A stretch of 64,000 nucleotides of DNA, taken from Mercurialis annua (Eukaryota; Streptophyta; Magnoliopsida; Malpighiales; Euphorbiaceae). Positions within the stretch are counted from its first letter, which is position 1. Each line of letters begins with the position of its first letter. The translations under genes and the position numbers were made by a program. Location: the NCBI RefSeq assembly GCF_937616625.2, contig NC_065576.1, positions 32,328,628-32,392,627 on the forward strand, given 5' to 3'. The notes beneath the pieces are model-generated. The model ran no database searches. It had not been told where the DNA came from and worked only from the letters and a program-made list of their open reading frames with translations. Shown here piece by piece: positions 1 through 12,133 of the stretch.

Positions 1-2477
1 TTCCAAGAAATTAAAGTAATAATACGGAATTTAATATCATATTCCAATTTTAAAGTTGGAATTTGAATTGAAAGGAAAAATGCCAAGAAAAGTCCCAAAC
101 TAGAGTTCAGGGACTAAAGTGGTAATTTAACCAGTCAAGTCCCCAAAAAGGTAATTATTTCGCCAAGGTCCACGAAATGTTTTATAGTAATAATGGTAAA
201 AGTTTCGGGTCAATCGGAGACCTTTTAAAATTTGGACGCGGATGCGTTTGGGCTAAATTGCAACTTTTGAAAAGTTCAAGGACCAAAGTGCAAATTAGCC
301 AATTAAATATCGAGAATAGTAATTGAAATATCATTAACAGAAAATAATAATATTGGGATTCGTATTATTTATCGGATATAAATAATACGTATAAGTTATG
401 ATTAAAGAGTTAATCGATTTAGTTATGGACTAAAATGAACGAAAGAAAAGTTTAAAGGATTAGTTGTGACAAATAAACAAAACAAGGATTAAAATAGCAA
501 GTTAACCATGATATAAGAAGTTATCATATGAATCAGATGGAATCATCGAGAAAGAAGGATAAAAGGGTATCAGATAAGGAAAAACGACGATCATCGTCGT
601 TTCGCCGCCGTTTCGCCGTTCGGCGTCCGTTTCGGACGATTTTTGCGGCAAACTCTTCGGAATTGGAAGCTCTATCAATCGCAAGCTTCATTTCAAGGTA
701 ATATTTCTGATTTGGGTGTTAAAATCGGAAGTTACGGGCTATTTTGAGAGAAATTGTTACGTTTGAATCGTAACGCCCAAAGCATGTCGGTTTTCATCGT
801 TTTTGTAAGGATTCTTGGTGGGTTTTGTGTTAATATGATTTGGGTATGTGTTAGGATGAGTTTTGAGTGATTTGGGGCCTCGAAAATGGTCCAGAGACGT
901 TAAAAATGTCGTGGGCACGATGTGCACCACGAAAGTGCACGACGTGCACCACAAGGGTGCACGACGTGCACCAGTAGGGGTGCACGACGTGCACAAGGAA
1001 GGGCACGACGTGCCCTTCATGAAAAATGAGGGGCACGACGTGCCAAGCTAGCACGACGTGCCCTACTTCGATCGTGACCTCCGGGGGACCTCCGGGAGGG
1101 AAAAATAGATTCTGAAAGCATGAAATGGACATGAAATTTGACGTTTTGAGCTAGGCTTTTGGAATAAACATATTAAGCAAGCCTTAATTGATTAGTTGAA
1201 CACCACTAATGGTATTAACACAAGCGTAAGTATGAGATTTGGTAATAGATATCAAGAAAGATACGCTTAGAACGCGACGGCTTATGTTTTGCGCTTTTGG
1301 TCATGTTTGGTGGTTAGAATAATCGTTGGAATAGATTTTTTAAGTATAAGTTTTAATGATAGAATCCTATGATAGATGTGACGGGCTATCGAGCTATGAG
1401 TATGATGAACCAAGGAGCTCAGCAAAGATTGACGGGCCAGTCTCTTGGAGCTTACGTTCGGATATAAAGAATAGCGGTCACTGTGAGTGGCAATTTACTT
1501 TTGCGTATTATTATTATAAAAGTTATTTTCATATATTATGAATATTATTAATACATCGCATTATATATGATTCGCTCGTATAAGACGTTGTGTTTAGTGA
1601 ATTAGATTACATGAATGTTGTTATATTCAATGTTTTCAATATGAATATCTAGTGTGCGATCCGAAGAAACCAACTACCTATTGGGTGTCAATAGGCTGTG
1701 TGATCACCAGTATTTGAGTCAGTCTAGCGTGTCTAGATTGTCTATGAGGTTATGAAATGCGCATACGATATGAATATGATACGAGTGAGAACTCGGTTAC
1801 GGTGTAACCTGAGCCCCGTATCTAGTGGGTTGGACCCACCAGTGAGTTGGACTCACACTTTGAGATTAAGAGATTGGTCGCGGCTGACGTGGTTGAGTGT
1901 GAACACTCCCGGGTCGGACCACTTGGATCAGTTTGATTCGAATATTCAGAATAAGATAAGTTAAGAGTTTAAGATTAGGGTTTCGGTCGGATCTGCTATT
2001 TGTGAATATTATGTTATTTCCATATTATATTGAGAAAAATTTATATATGTTGAGTATGCGATTTGTATTTTGATAATACCGATAATAAGTTGCATACTCA
2101 CTCAGTATTTTCCCAAATACTGACCCCTCACTCTGATGTTTGCAGGTATTAGAAGTCGGATCAGACAAACCATCTCCATTGTGCCAGAAGTCATTGGACT
2201 TGCACAAGTATGAGTTCCTAGAGCTGCAGTAGTCAGTAGGTGTCTATATAAGATGGATGAATTGATTTCAAATAATTAGTTTTGAATGTAAACTCCAATG
2301 TGATATTTTAATATCTAACATTAGATTATTTAAAAGAGTTTTCTGAAAACGTTTTCTGTACAATATTATATTTTTAAATACGAAAAATTATTAGTGGTTT
2401 TAGGCTTGCTACGGGTTTTGGAGCTACCACTCCCATTCCCTAGCGCCGGTCTCGGCTTAATAATTTGGGTCGTGACA
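1..2477 (+). repeat. 5' LTR of element A (lacks first ~82 bases)
   Basis: It matches the 3' LTR from its 83rd base onward and ends in GTGACA. I counted about 25 substitutions over 2477 bases, roughly 1%, so the insertion is young. It carries a GC-rich palindrome cluster (about 905-1075), a conserved block at 1687-1711, a splice-acceptor-like segment at about 2092-2150, a TATA-like stretch near 2243 and the conserved U5 block at 2403-2452. The small open frames here are produced by the repeated GCACGACGTGC units and are not genes. Confidence 0.95.
905..1075. repeat. Palindrome cluster in 5' LTR of A
   Basis: About seven copies of the near-palindrome GCACGACGTGC (or variants), each spaced by 10-25 bases, several extended by flanking matches such as GTGCAC...GTGCAC and AGGGCAC...GTGCCCT. 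Each core contains ACGT, the base of plant bZIP sites. The cluster recurs in the 3' LTR at about 7721-7891 with one clear core difference (GATGTGC against GACGTGC). Confidence 0.9.
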
Positions 2478-2481
2478 ATTG

Positions 2482-2493
2482 TGGTATCAGAGC
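2482..2493 (+). promoter_or_regulatory. Primer-binding site of element A (tRNA-iMet)
   Basis: TGGTATCAGAGC lies four bases after the LTR end. It is complementary to the 3' end of plant initiator methionine tRNA, the minus-strand primer of many plant LTR elements. Element H has the same site at 49261, followed by the same AGTTGGTCCAGTTACC. Confidence 0.92.
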
Positions 2494-5400
2494 AGTTGGT
2501 CCAGTTACCTCTGCTAAGGTGCGTTTGTTAGTTAAGTAACATAGGAACTACTTCAGCTTTAGAGTTGAGGTTTGTCTGATCCAAGTTGTTGGTGTGATTT
2601 TCTTTGTGATCGGTATGACAGATTGATTTGTGAAATGCTTATTTGTTTCTTGTGACACGTATATACGAGGTATATACATATATGTTGTTTTGATGAGACA
2701 GGCATACATGATATGCTTTTTGAGATGAAGCTTCTAGGAGAGGTATTGCCTCCTATGAATTAAATATAATTGATATGATTGTGATTTGATGTCATATATA
2801 TGTGTGCTTAGCATCAGACAACGTGATAGATGCTATAGAATTCGATCGATCGAAATTTTAGAAAGAGTGTGAAGAAGGAATGCAAAGTTATAGAAGAGGT
2901 AGAAACTTGTCGGAGACAGAGTTTTAAGGTCTAGAGAACTTACAAAACGTAAAGTTTATAACTTGTTAAAGTTATTTGTTTAACGATTCTAAAAGCATAA
3001 TTGTGCCTAGACCCGATACAAAAATACATGATTGCCACGACATTGATAGAAATGCATCACTACATACATCAATACATGCATTAATAGGACATGCATCATA
3101 TGCATTATGTTCAGATGAAGAGGTGAGATGTGGCAACTCTTTGGGGATGAGAGACGTCATCACCCTAGTGCACAATTTTGCTAAGATTTAAATGGAATTT
3201 TTAAATGAATCGTTTTATTTGAAAGTGTTTTCAAGAAGTTTTGTTTTTATGTAAGTATACCTAGACCAGAACTCTGTAATGGAAGTGAGATGCTCGCGAG
3301 CAAGCTGTGATCAATGATATGAGGTGAATGAATAAGTATAGTTGTGAGAACATAAGATTTCTTCCTCTAGCTAATGAACTTAGCCTGGATAGTAGATATG
3401 TGTTCGGATAATAAAACATATCCGATTAATAACGTATGATATGTATGTTATATTTTAATATTTTTGATGTTTGATTAAGTCCATGTGAGCGGAATGCTCA
3501 CAAGACTTAAGATGCTATACGTAATCAAGAAAATCTAGGGAACACTGATTTTCTTGAATTCGGTCAACATAGATGCTTATAATTACGATAGTAATATGCG
3601 AATAACATATACAACGCGAGTATATGTTTCGGCAATTGGCTAGTCTATGAGGAGTCAGGAAACTCAGAAGACTTGCAATATGAGACGTAATTGAAAAAGA
3701 CCAAAAAGAAGGAGATGCTCCTAGAATCCAACTTACACGGACAACGGTTAGTTGTGATGACTAGTAAGTGATATATTTAAGGAATTCATCAGTATTCCTT
3801 ATATAATCGCTATACTATGAACAAAAAACTGCGCGGATACGTGTCATTACATAGTAAGTGTATGAGGCGCGGGAAGAAGATCGAAGTGATGAAGGCAAAT
3901 GTAACCAGTCCATTTGGCTAGTAGGGGCCAGGAATGAGATGAAGGTCAATGGGAACCTAGCAAAACAAAGTAGGAATGTACAGGCATTGGGATTGCTGTA
4001 ACAACCCAACGTCAATATGAACCAGTTAGCAGTAAAGGCAACTGATTTAAGGAATTGTGTACCAATAATAGGATGATGGATATAAAGACATTATTGACAT
4101 GAAGAAAGGAACACCTATAGAGGTTGATAGTGGTACACATAAGTTTAGAATAAAAGAGTTTGACGGATCAAGCAGTATGCTAGATCCTCTAGGAGAAGTA
4201 AAGTGAGATGCTCGTACACATCGACCGAATGAAGAATAAACAGTAATGACGATCAAGATGTCGATGAAAGGTTCAACCTATGATCAGTTTCGACAAGCAA
4301 TTGGAGCAGTGATAGACCAAATAATACGAACTAAGTTTGTGACCCGACTTGGGGAATTATTTCTACCATTAGCTCCGATTAAGGATAATCAGAGAGATCA
4401 AAGTAATGAGATCAGGAGATATGATGTAAATGAATGATTGAAGTATATAATAAGAAAGAGCTAGAGATAAGCAACAAGAACTGTAATAAGTGGATTAAGG
4501 GTTGAAACTTCCAACTCTAGGTTTCGATTATGAAGCAGAATAATAGGCTGTGAGAAGTACAAAAGCAATGAATGCTTGTGAAATATTAAATCTTAAACTT
4601 CAAGTTAGGTCAAATAAAGAGTAAAGTGTATAATGTGATCGATATAGGAGATTGATTATGATCCTTAAAGGATTAAGATGTGTTAGACACGATCAAACTT
4701 GTTTGATATATTCCTAGAAGAAGATTCCCAGGAAGAGGACGTCAGGAAAGAAGAGTTATCGGACGAGTCCGATGTCGAGGAGTACCAGAGTAAGCATTTC
4801 TAGTTCAGTGTACGAAAGTATTGCAATCAGAGGAAGGATGCAGAGATAGCCAATGGTCGGACATAAACGGCCTTGAATCAGGTTGGGTAGCAAATGTGCT
4901 CCTTTTCATGAGGAATACTACCAGTAGGACTGTATTCCACTGACTTTCTACGTATGGTCGAGGAATGTCAAAGGTACATGACGTGTATGATAAAGTATAA
5001 GGATGCAAACGTAAATTATGGATAAAAAAAATCGGTTAAAGTAATCAGAGTTAAGGAAAGTATGGATAACATGCGTATGACGCAAGGAATTCGATAAGAA
5101 TGATCGAGGAAAAGAAAAAGAGAAAAGTCACGTGAAGAGTTGATAAAGAGATTAGAGAAATGAAAATCTAGGTAGTCACGAACACATAGAAACAAAGAAA
5201 GATAAAGATAACAGAGATATAGGATCGGATCCACTGACAGTTAAGAGGTCAATAAAGGTACAATAGTGCAATAGATAAGTAATCGAGAGTACACTACGTC
5301 GATAATTCTGGCAAAAAGAACTGCGACCCATTATTTAATTGGTGATCGACGTTCAGAGTATTGAAACAAGAAATATCAATAATGCGAGATATAATAGAGA

Positions 5401-6720
5401 TGATACCATTATATGGTCGGCTTGATAGACGACCATGATGATAATACAAGTACGATAAGATAATATATTATACGATTGAGAACGCACTACATCGGGAAAT
5501 TCAGACTAAGAAGACCACAACTCTCTATAAATGATTGATGTTGTGGATAGTAAAAGCAAATAGTATGCGATGTACAAGATGCCTAAAGAGGAAAGCAAAG
5601 AATGCAATAGAAGATGATCAAGAAACACGATAAGAGCGTGAATAAGGAACGCAAGAGAAATACCATAGGATCATAGCAGTTAGACTATGAATCCTATTGG
5701 TTGACAAAGGACAAGAAGTCAAAGAAAAATTTCGAAGAAGTACAACTACGATATGGACAAAAGTAAGAATAACAAGTGGAATAGCAAGACTACGGATAGT
5801 AATGAGAAATAAGCTTAACGCTACGTGATAATAAAGATAAATGATTTGGAAGCTAAGAGTCAAATTAAGATTGAGAATTGGAAGGAAGAAAGAGATAAGA
5901 AAGAGTTGGATTATGACGATAAATGCTAAAAGCATTCTTAACGGTCAAAAGACGAATAATGTCAAGAAGACGACAGAGAAAAAGAAAAGCGTAGATGAAA
6001 TGAGAAAGGATGATAAATAAAAAGATCAAACATGGAGCAAGTAACGACGTCATCAGAGGATATTCTGATGTCAGTATATAATTGGAAGAAGATGAAGATC
6101 CTTATTTAAGGATTATAAGTAAAGAAAGCTTACCAGAGCATTAGTCACACGCTATCTTATTAAAATAAGAAGTCAGCGACCCATATGAAAATCCTATCTG
6201 GTTGAAAACCAGATTAATGAAACAGATCGACGTGAAGTAAGAAGAGACAAGAAATTTCAAAGAATAGTACGTCATGTTTAAGAAAAGGAAAATAGATCAA
6301 TGGATATGTAAACAAATAAAGAAGTATACGAGATATCAAGATGCAAGAAAAAGGTTAAGTAAGCTTTATAAGAAAAGTGAAGACCTTATCAGGATGCGTC
6401 ATGAGAATTCACCTCATGGATAATCATGATAAGCGGCGATAACAAAGGAAATTTCGTACGAAAAGTGAAACACGAGTTGTTTGAGTGTCCACGATACTCA
6501 ACAAGGAATAATGATAGAATTAGATGTATTGAACAAAAGTAAAGATTGTCAGCGATAACTGACATCAAAGTGCAAGAAGTGCAGAAATTAGAATGACAAT
6601 TCCTTGCGCTGACCAGTGTCGTAAGACAAACACGGTATCTCTACTATAAATAAAGATTCTAGATGTAAAGAGGATTAAAGTAAGAAAAGAGTATATGAAA
6701 ATTCGAGGACGAATTTTTAT
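2494..6720 (+). other. Non-coding interior of element A
   Basis: This 4.2 kb is purine-rich on the plus strand and has no reading frame above about 105 codons, and none resembling gag, protease, RT, RNase H or integrase. An acidic peptide-like stretch near 4725-4800 ends quickly in a stop. Short segments are conserved with other elements here: the sequence after the primer site and 3132-3180 resemble H (49273-49350 and 50858-50905), and 2936-3280 resembles the B interior (19780-20008), including GTATACCTAGACC. Confidence 0.75.
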
Positions 6721-6733
6721 AAGGGGGGAAGAA
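6721..6733 (+). promoter_or_regulatory. Polypurine tract of element A
   Basis: AAGGGGGGAAGAA is all purine and directly abuts the first base of the 3' LTR, the position of the plus-strand primer. The upstream GACGAATTTTTATAAGG is also present before the 3' LTR of element B, supporting a family relationship. Confidence 0.9.
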
Positions 6734-9293
6734 TGTAATACCCCAAAATATTTAAGTATTTAATTGGACCACGTGTCCAGTTCTGATTCGCCAGGATGGC
6801 GATATCGGAAAATAGTTTCCAAGAAATTAAAGTAATTATACGGAATTTAATATCATATTCCAATTTTAAAGTTGGAATTTGAATTGAAAGAAAAAATGCC
6901 AAGAAAAGTCCCAAACTAGAGTTCAGGGACTAAAGTGGTAATTTAACCAGTCAAGTCCCGAAAAAGGTAATTATTTCGCCAAGGTCCACGAAATGTTTTA
7001 TAGTAATAATGGTAAAAGTTTCGGGTCAATCGGAGACCTTTTAAAATTTGGACGCGGATGCGTTTGGGCTAAATTGCAACTTTTGAAAAGTTCAAGGACC
7101 AAAGTGCAAATTAGCCAATTAAATATCGAGAATAGTAATTGAAATATCATTAACAGAAAATAATAATATTGGGATTCGTATTATTTATCGGATATAAATA
7201 ATACGTATAAGTTATGATTAAAGAGTTAATCGATTTAGTTATGGACTAAATTGAACGAAAGAAAAGTTTAAAGGATTAGTTGTGACAAATAAACAAAACA
7301 AGGATTAAAATAGCAAGTTAACCATGATATAAGAAGTTATCATATGAATCAGATGGAATCATCGAGAAAGAAGGATAAAAGGGTATCAGATAAGGAAAAA
7401 CGACGATCATCGTCGTTTCGCCGCCGTTTCGCCGTTCGGCATCCGTTTCGGACGATTTTTGCGGCAAACTCTTCGGAATTGGAAGCTCTATCAATCGCAA
7501 GCTTCATTTCAAGGTAATATTTCTGATTTGGGTGTTAAAATCGGAAGTTACGGGCTATTTTGAGAGAAATTGTTACGTTTGAATCGTAACGCCCAAAGCA
7601 TGTCGGTTTTCATCGTTTTTGTAAGGATTCTTGGTGGGTTTTGTGTTAAGATGATTTGGGTATGTGTTAGGATGAGTTTTGAGTGATTTGGGGCCTCGAA
7701 AATGGTCCAGAGACGTTAAAAATGTCGTGGGCACGACGTGCACCACGAAAGTGCACGACGTGCACCACAAGGGTGCACGACGTGCACCAGTAGGGGTGCA
7801 CGACGTGCACAAGGAAGGGCACGACGTGCCCTTCATGAAAAATGAGGGGCACGACGTGCCAAGCTAGCACGACGTGCCCTACTTCGATCGTGACCTCCGG
7901 GGGACCTCCGGGAGGGAAAAATAGATTCTGAAAGCATGAAATGGACATGAAATTTGACGTTTTGAGCTAGGCTTTTGGAATAAACATATTAATCAAGCCT
8001 TAATTGATTAGTTGAACACCACTAATGGTATTAACACAAGCGTAAGTATGAGATTTGGTAATAGATATCAAGAAAGATACGCTTAGAACGCGACGGCTTA
8101 TGTTTTGCGCTTTTGGTCATGTTTGGTGGTTAGAATAATCGTTGGAATAGATTTTTTAAGTATAAGTTTTAATGATAGAATCCTATGATAGATGTGACGG
8201 GCTATCGAGCTACGAGTATGATGAACCAAGGAGCTCAGCAAAGATTGACGGGCCAGTCTATTGGAGCTTACGTTCGGATATAAAGAATAGCGGTCACTGT
8301 GAGTGGCAATTTACTTTTGCGTATTGTTATTATAAAAGTTATTTTCATATATTATGAATATTAATAATACATCGCATTATATATGATTCGCTCGTATAAG
8401 ACGTTGTGTTTAGTGAATTAGATTACATGAATGCTGTTATATTCATTGTTTTCAATATGAATATCTAGTGTGCGATCCGAAGAAACCAACTACCTATTGG
8501 GTGTCAATAGGCTGTGTGATCACCAGTATTTGATTCAGTCTAGCGTGTCTAGATTGTCTATGAGGTTATGAAATGCGCATACGATATGAATATGATACGA
8601 GTGAGAACTCGGTTACGGTGTAACCTGAGCCCCGTATCTAGTGGGTTGGACCCACCAGTGAGTTGGATTCACACTTTGAGATTAAGAGATTGGTCGCGGC
8701 TGACGTGGTTGAGTGTGAACACTCCCGGGTCGGACCATTTGGATCAGTTTGATTCGAATATTTGGAATAAGATAAGTTAAGAGTTTAAGATTAGGGTTTC
8801 CGTCGGATATGCTATTTGTGAATATTATGTTATTTCCATATTATATTGAGACAAATTTATATATGTTGAGTATGCGATGTGTATTTTGATAATACCGATA
8901 ATAAGTTGCATACTCACTCAGTATTTTCCCAAATACTGACCCCTCACTCTGATGTTTGCAGGTATTAGAAGTCGGATCAGACAAACCATCTCCATTGTGC
9001 CAGAAGTCATTGGACTTGCACAAGTATGAGTTCCTAGAGCTGCAGTAGTCAGTAGGTGTCTATATAAGATGGATGAATTGATTTCAAATAATTAGTTTTG
9101 AATGTAAACTCCAATGTGATATTTTAATATCTAACATTAGATTTTTTAAAAGAGTTTTCTGAAAACGTTTTCTGTACAATATTATATTTTTAAATGCGAA
9201 AAATTATTAGTGGTTTTAGGCTTGTTACGGGTTTTGGAGCTACCACTCCCATTCCCTAGCGCCGGTCTCGGCTTAATAATTTGGGTCGTGACA
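6734..9293 (+). repeat. 3' LTR of element A (complete, 2560 bp)
   Basis: Starts TGTAATACCCC and ends CGTGACA, giving canonical TG...CA ends. It is the complete reference copy for this LTR family. Internal landmarks match the 5' LTR at +6816: palindrome cluster 7721-7891, conserved block 8503-8527, acceptor-like segment about 8908-8966 and U5 block 9219-9268. Confidence 0.95.
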
Positions 9294-9408
9294 TGAAACT
9301 TATTGCTTCTCGGAGCTTTGATAAAGATCACATAAGAAAAATCGAGACTGTTAGTGATTAAGAAATCATCAATGGAGTTTCATCTACAATCTATTAGGAT
9401 ATACTATT

Positions 9409-9717
9409 GAATACGTCATTGATACATCGTAGATACATCACTGATACATTGTATATACAACGTTGATAAATTATACATACACCTCGAATCATTGTAGATA
9501 TATTATTGAATATATCATCGATACATCGTATATACATCATTGATACAGCTCTAATATATTGTAGATATATTATTAATACATGATAGATAAATTATCCATA
9601 CATCGTAGGTACAAAGTAGATACACCACTTATACATAGCAGATACACCATCGTTACATCTTTAATATATCATAGATACAACTTTGATATATCATCGATAC
9701 ACTTTCGATATATTTTT
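9409..9717. repeat. Degenerate minisatellite with 11-bp period (GATACATCNTN)
   Basis: From 9421 the sequence divides almost without slippage into 11-base units (GATACATCGTA, GATACATCACT, GATACATTGTA, TATACAACGTT and so on) to about 9717, about 27 units, with only one 10-base and two 12-base units. The units are diverged but GATACAT or GATATAT recurs at the same phase. Related units continue sporadically near 9940-9970. Confidence 0.85.
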
Positions 9718-9984
9718 TACATACATACATATATATATATATACATATTTATTTAATACAAAATAAATAATAGATATTTTTTGTAATATAATGCATTCAT
9801 TTTAAAGCATGTGATACATGTATCTTTTAAATTAAAATATGTTATACATATACCTCAAAGACACATAAATAATACATATAAATGATACGTGTGTGTGTGA
9901 CATAAATAATACATAATTAAATATATTACCGATAATTTCCGATACATATTGAATACATAGATGATACATTTTTCTTTTTTACAT

Positions 9985-10086
9985 GCTGACACGCGTGACT
10001 GACGCGCGTGTCAGACGCGTGGCAGATGCATGTCAGATGCGTTTCTGACGCATTTTTGACTATTTTTAACACATTTTTGACCTTTT
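9985..10086. repeat. Second 11-bp-period array (TCAGATGCGT units)
   Basis: From 10010 the sequence reads as 11-base units GTCAGACGCGT, GGCAGATGCAT, GTCAGATGCGT, TTCTGACGCAT, then degrades into T-rich units of the same length. The upstream CTGACACGCGT and ACGCGCGT are partial matches. The motif is unrelated to the array at 9409 but the period is identical. Confidence 0.7.
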
Positions 10087-11162
10087 TTTTTATTTTTAAT
10101 GTGCCATATGTCTCTTATTTAGTGGTTGAGTAGAAAATGTAAAGTTTTTTTTTATTGTTTTGTCATGAATATATATTTTTAATTTGGTGTATATTTTCAT
10201 AAACTCTTATTTAAATAGTAATATTTTTTTTGTGGTTTTCTCTATTTACTATTGCAACAAGTATTATTTATAAGATATAATTAACATGTTATCCTACAAA
10301 TGTATCGTTTCGTCATTTTAATGAACGATGTTCGTACATAGTATTTTGTCTTTAATCAATAACTATATATATAAATTTTCAAATTAAAACCCTAAAGGTT
10401 TCGGACCTTACTTTTTGTGGTTTGGAGTTAGAGATCATTAGTTAAGTGTTACACTAAACTAATTTTATTTGTCTATTCAAATGCTATAAAAGTAATAAAG
10501 GAACATAGCAATTTAAATTGAGTTGACTAGGTACATATATCTTTTTCAAATAATGCATAAATGTAATTTTTGTTAAAAACAGTTGTATATTTATCAAATA
10601 TATTTTAATTCTTTTTGGATGAGTTAATGAAATATATTAAACTACAAAAAGTAATAAAAATTCACAGTTTAAAGCTTTCGCATAAAAATATCACACCTTT
10701 AGTGGTACACTATAGCCTACGACTTGAAAAGATGCGTGACAAAAGATTACAAATCAGAGAATAAATACCATTATTTTAAAAAAAAATTGATCGTAAATAA
10801 GAGAAACTCATATTTTAACTTTTTTTAAAATAAAAGTCGCCTTTAAGAAATAGTTAAAAATCACGTCGTCCTGTAAAACTTATTTATTCTGAAAAATTCT
10901 GTTGTTTTTGCATTTTCAAAACTCTCAAATCACTAAAAATCAAAGTAATTCAGAACTTCGAGTAAGGACCTTTTAGAATAATTATATATTTTAATTTTTT
11001 TATATAATTTTTTTAATAATTGAAGAAGGGAGAACTCTTTTGAGAAGAAATAAACTCACATCTTATCGATTTGCTGCCCATTGTTTATAGCATTTGAACT
11101 GCAGCTCGTTGGTTTTATTTTATATAATTAATAGAGTCTATTAATTACATGTTTTAATAATA
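10087..11162. other. AT-rich intergenic DNA
   Basis: No open frame, splice-bounded exon or recognised repeat is visible on either strand. It contains only homopolymer A/T runs. Confidence 0.6.
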
Positions 11163-11449
11163 TACTCCTTCCGTCCTAATAGAGTTGTCCACTTTGCCTT
11201 TATCACACAGTTTAAGAAAAGTAATTATTGTTTGTAGGTTTTATAAAATTTTCTTTGCTTTTCTTGTCATAACCCTATTTAATAGAGGGTCCACTTGCAA
11301 TTTACTATTAATTTACTCAGTAGTGGATTTTAAATAGGGGTAATATAGAAAAATTGAGTGTAAAAGTTACTTACTTTTTGAAAGTGGACAAGTATTTTGA
11401 GACAAAAAAATTTCTCAAAGTGGACAACTCTATTGGGACGGAGGGAGTA
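11163..11449. mobile_element. Stowaway-type MITE, complete
   Basis: Terminal inverted repeats of about 35 bases face each other: the left begins CTCCTTCCGTCC after TA and runs through GTTGTCCACTTTG, the right ends GGGACGGAGGGAG before TA. TA flanks at 11163-11164 and 11448-11449 are the expected duplication. CTCCCTCCGTCCC-like ends and TA targets define plant Stowaway (Tc1/mariner) MITEs. The ~280-bp interior has no coding capacity. Confidence 0.93.
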
Positions 11450-12060
11450 AAATATTTTTAATTACTGAATATAATATGTAGAATGTAAGTCAATAATTTT
11501 ATATAATTGTTCCACGGTATTCATATTGCTATTGTGGTAGGTGTGCTAATAAAATAATACTAGGCTCCATTATTGGCAGAAGGCGGGAACAGAGGATTAG
11601 GTGATTGACTGACGTGTCAATGTTAAATGAGGTGTAAAATTGGATGATGATGATGTGTGTGTGTGTGAGATTCAGAAATGAAATGATTGCGTGACGTGTA
11701 AAACTATGCATTGCGAAATGGCAGATGCTCTAGGAATTAGGAAGCAGAACTCTATTATTGCTTTTCTATTAACTTGAGAAACGGTGGGGCTCTGCCTTCT
11801 ATAGAGAACTTTGATCTAAAAGAATAATTAATTTTAAAGATTTAGCTTCATGAATTACTAAACTATTATAAAAAAATTATATAAATAATTTTACGAGATC
11901 ATAATATAAATTTCATATTAATAATATTATGAGACGAGAATATAAAAACATTACACAAATTATTTTACAAAATAATAACATATATAAAAAATTAAAGATT
12001 TAGCAATCATCAGCAACTCATCCACTCCATCAGCTCCTATTCCGTTATTAGGGTTAACTC
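11450..12060. other. AT-rich intergenic DNA upstream of the LINE
   Basis: No gene or clear repeat is visible. A GTGTGTGTGTG stretch near 11657 is a short simple repeat. The LINE 5' boundary lies somewhere near 12060-12130 but has no diagnostic signal. Confidence 0.5.
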
Positions 12061-12133
12061 TAAAAAATTAGAAAACCATGCACGTATTAATTCTACAGCA
12101 AATGGTAATTTACTATTAGTTGAATACCAGCAG

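Larger units (their letters stand above)
1..9293 (+). mobile_element. Element A: LARD-like non-coding LTR retrotransposon (5' end cut by window)
   Basis: Bases 1-2477 recur at 6817-9293 as a direct repeat with a constant offset of 6816, so these are the two LTRs of one element. The 5' LTR is followed by an initiator-Met tRNA primer site at 2482 and the 3' LTR is preceded by a polypurine tract at 6721. The 4.2-kb interior has no long open frame on either strand and no recognisable gag or pol, so the element is non-autonomous. Long LTRs around a conserved non-coding interior are the definition of a LARD. The Met primer and LTR ends (TGTAATACCCC ... GTGACA) suggest a Ty3/Gypsy chromovirus (Tekay-like) helper; that assignment is inference. 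The left flank is outside the window, so the target duplication cannot be checked. Confidence 0.92.

Noticed and set aside
757..1132. Overlapping open frames with His/Val/Arg repeats in the LTR of A, on both strands
   Set aside because: They arise from the GCACGACGTGC units and occur identically in the 3' LTR (7573-7948); no start context, domain or codon bias supports a gene.
4747..4775. GGACGAGTCC stretch reminiscent of hammerhead ribozyme stems
   Set aside because: The conserved CUGAUGA and GAAA core elements are not arranged around it.
4725..4800. Acidic peptide in the interior of A, and a similar one in H near 49750
   Set aside because: Both end in stops within a few dozen codons and lie at different distances from the primer site, so I could not treat them as a shared gag remnant.
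9409..10086. CRISPR-like array
   Set aside because: Units are contiguous 11-mers with no spacers of constant length, and the window is plant nuclear DNA.
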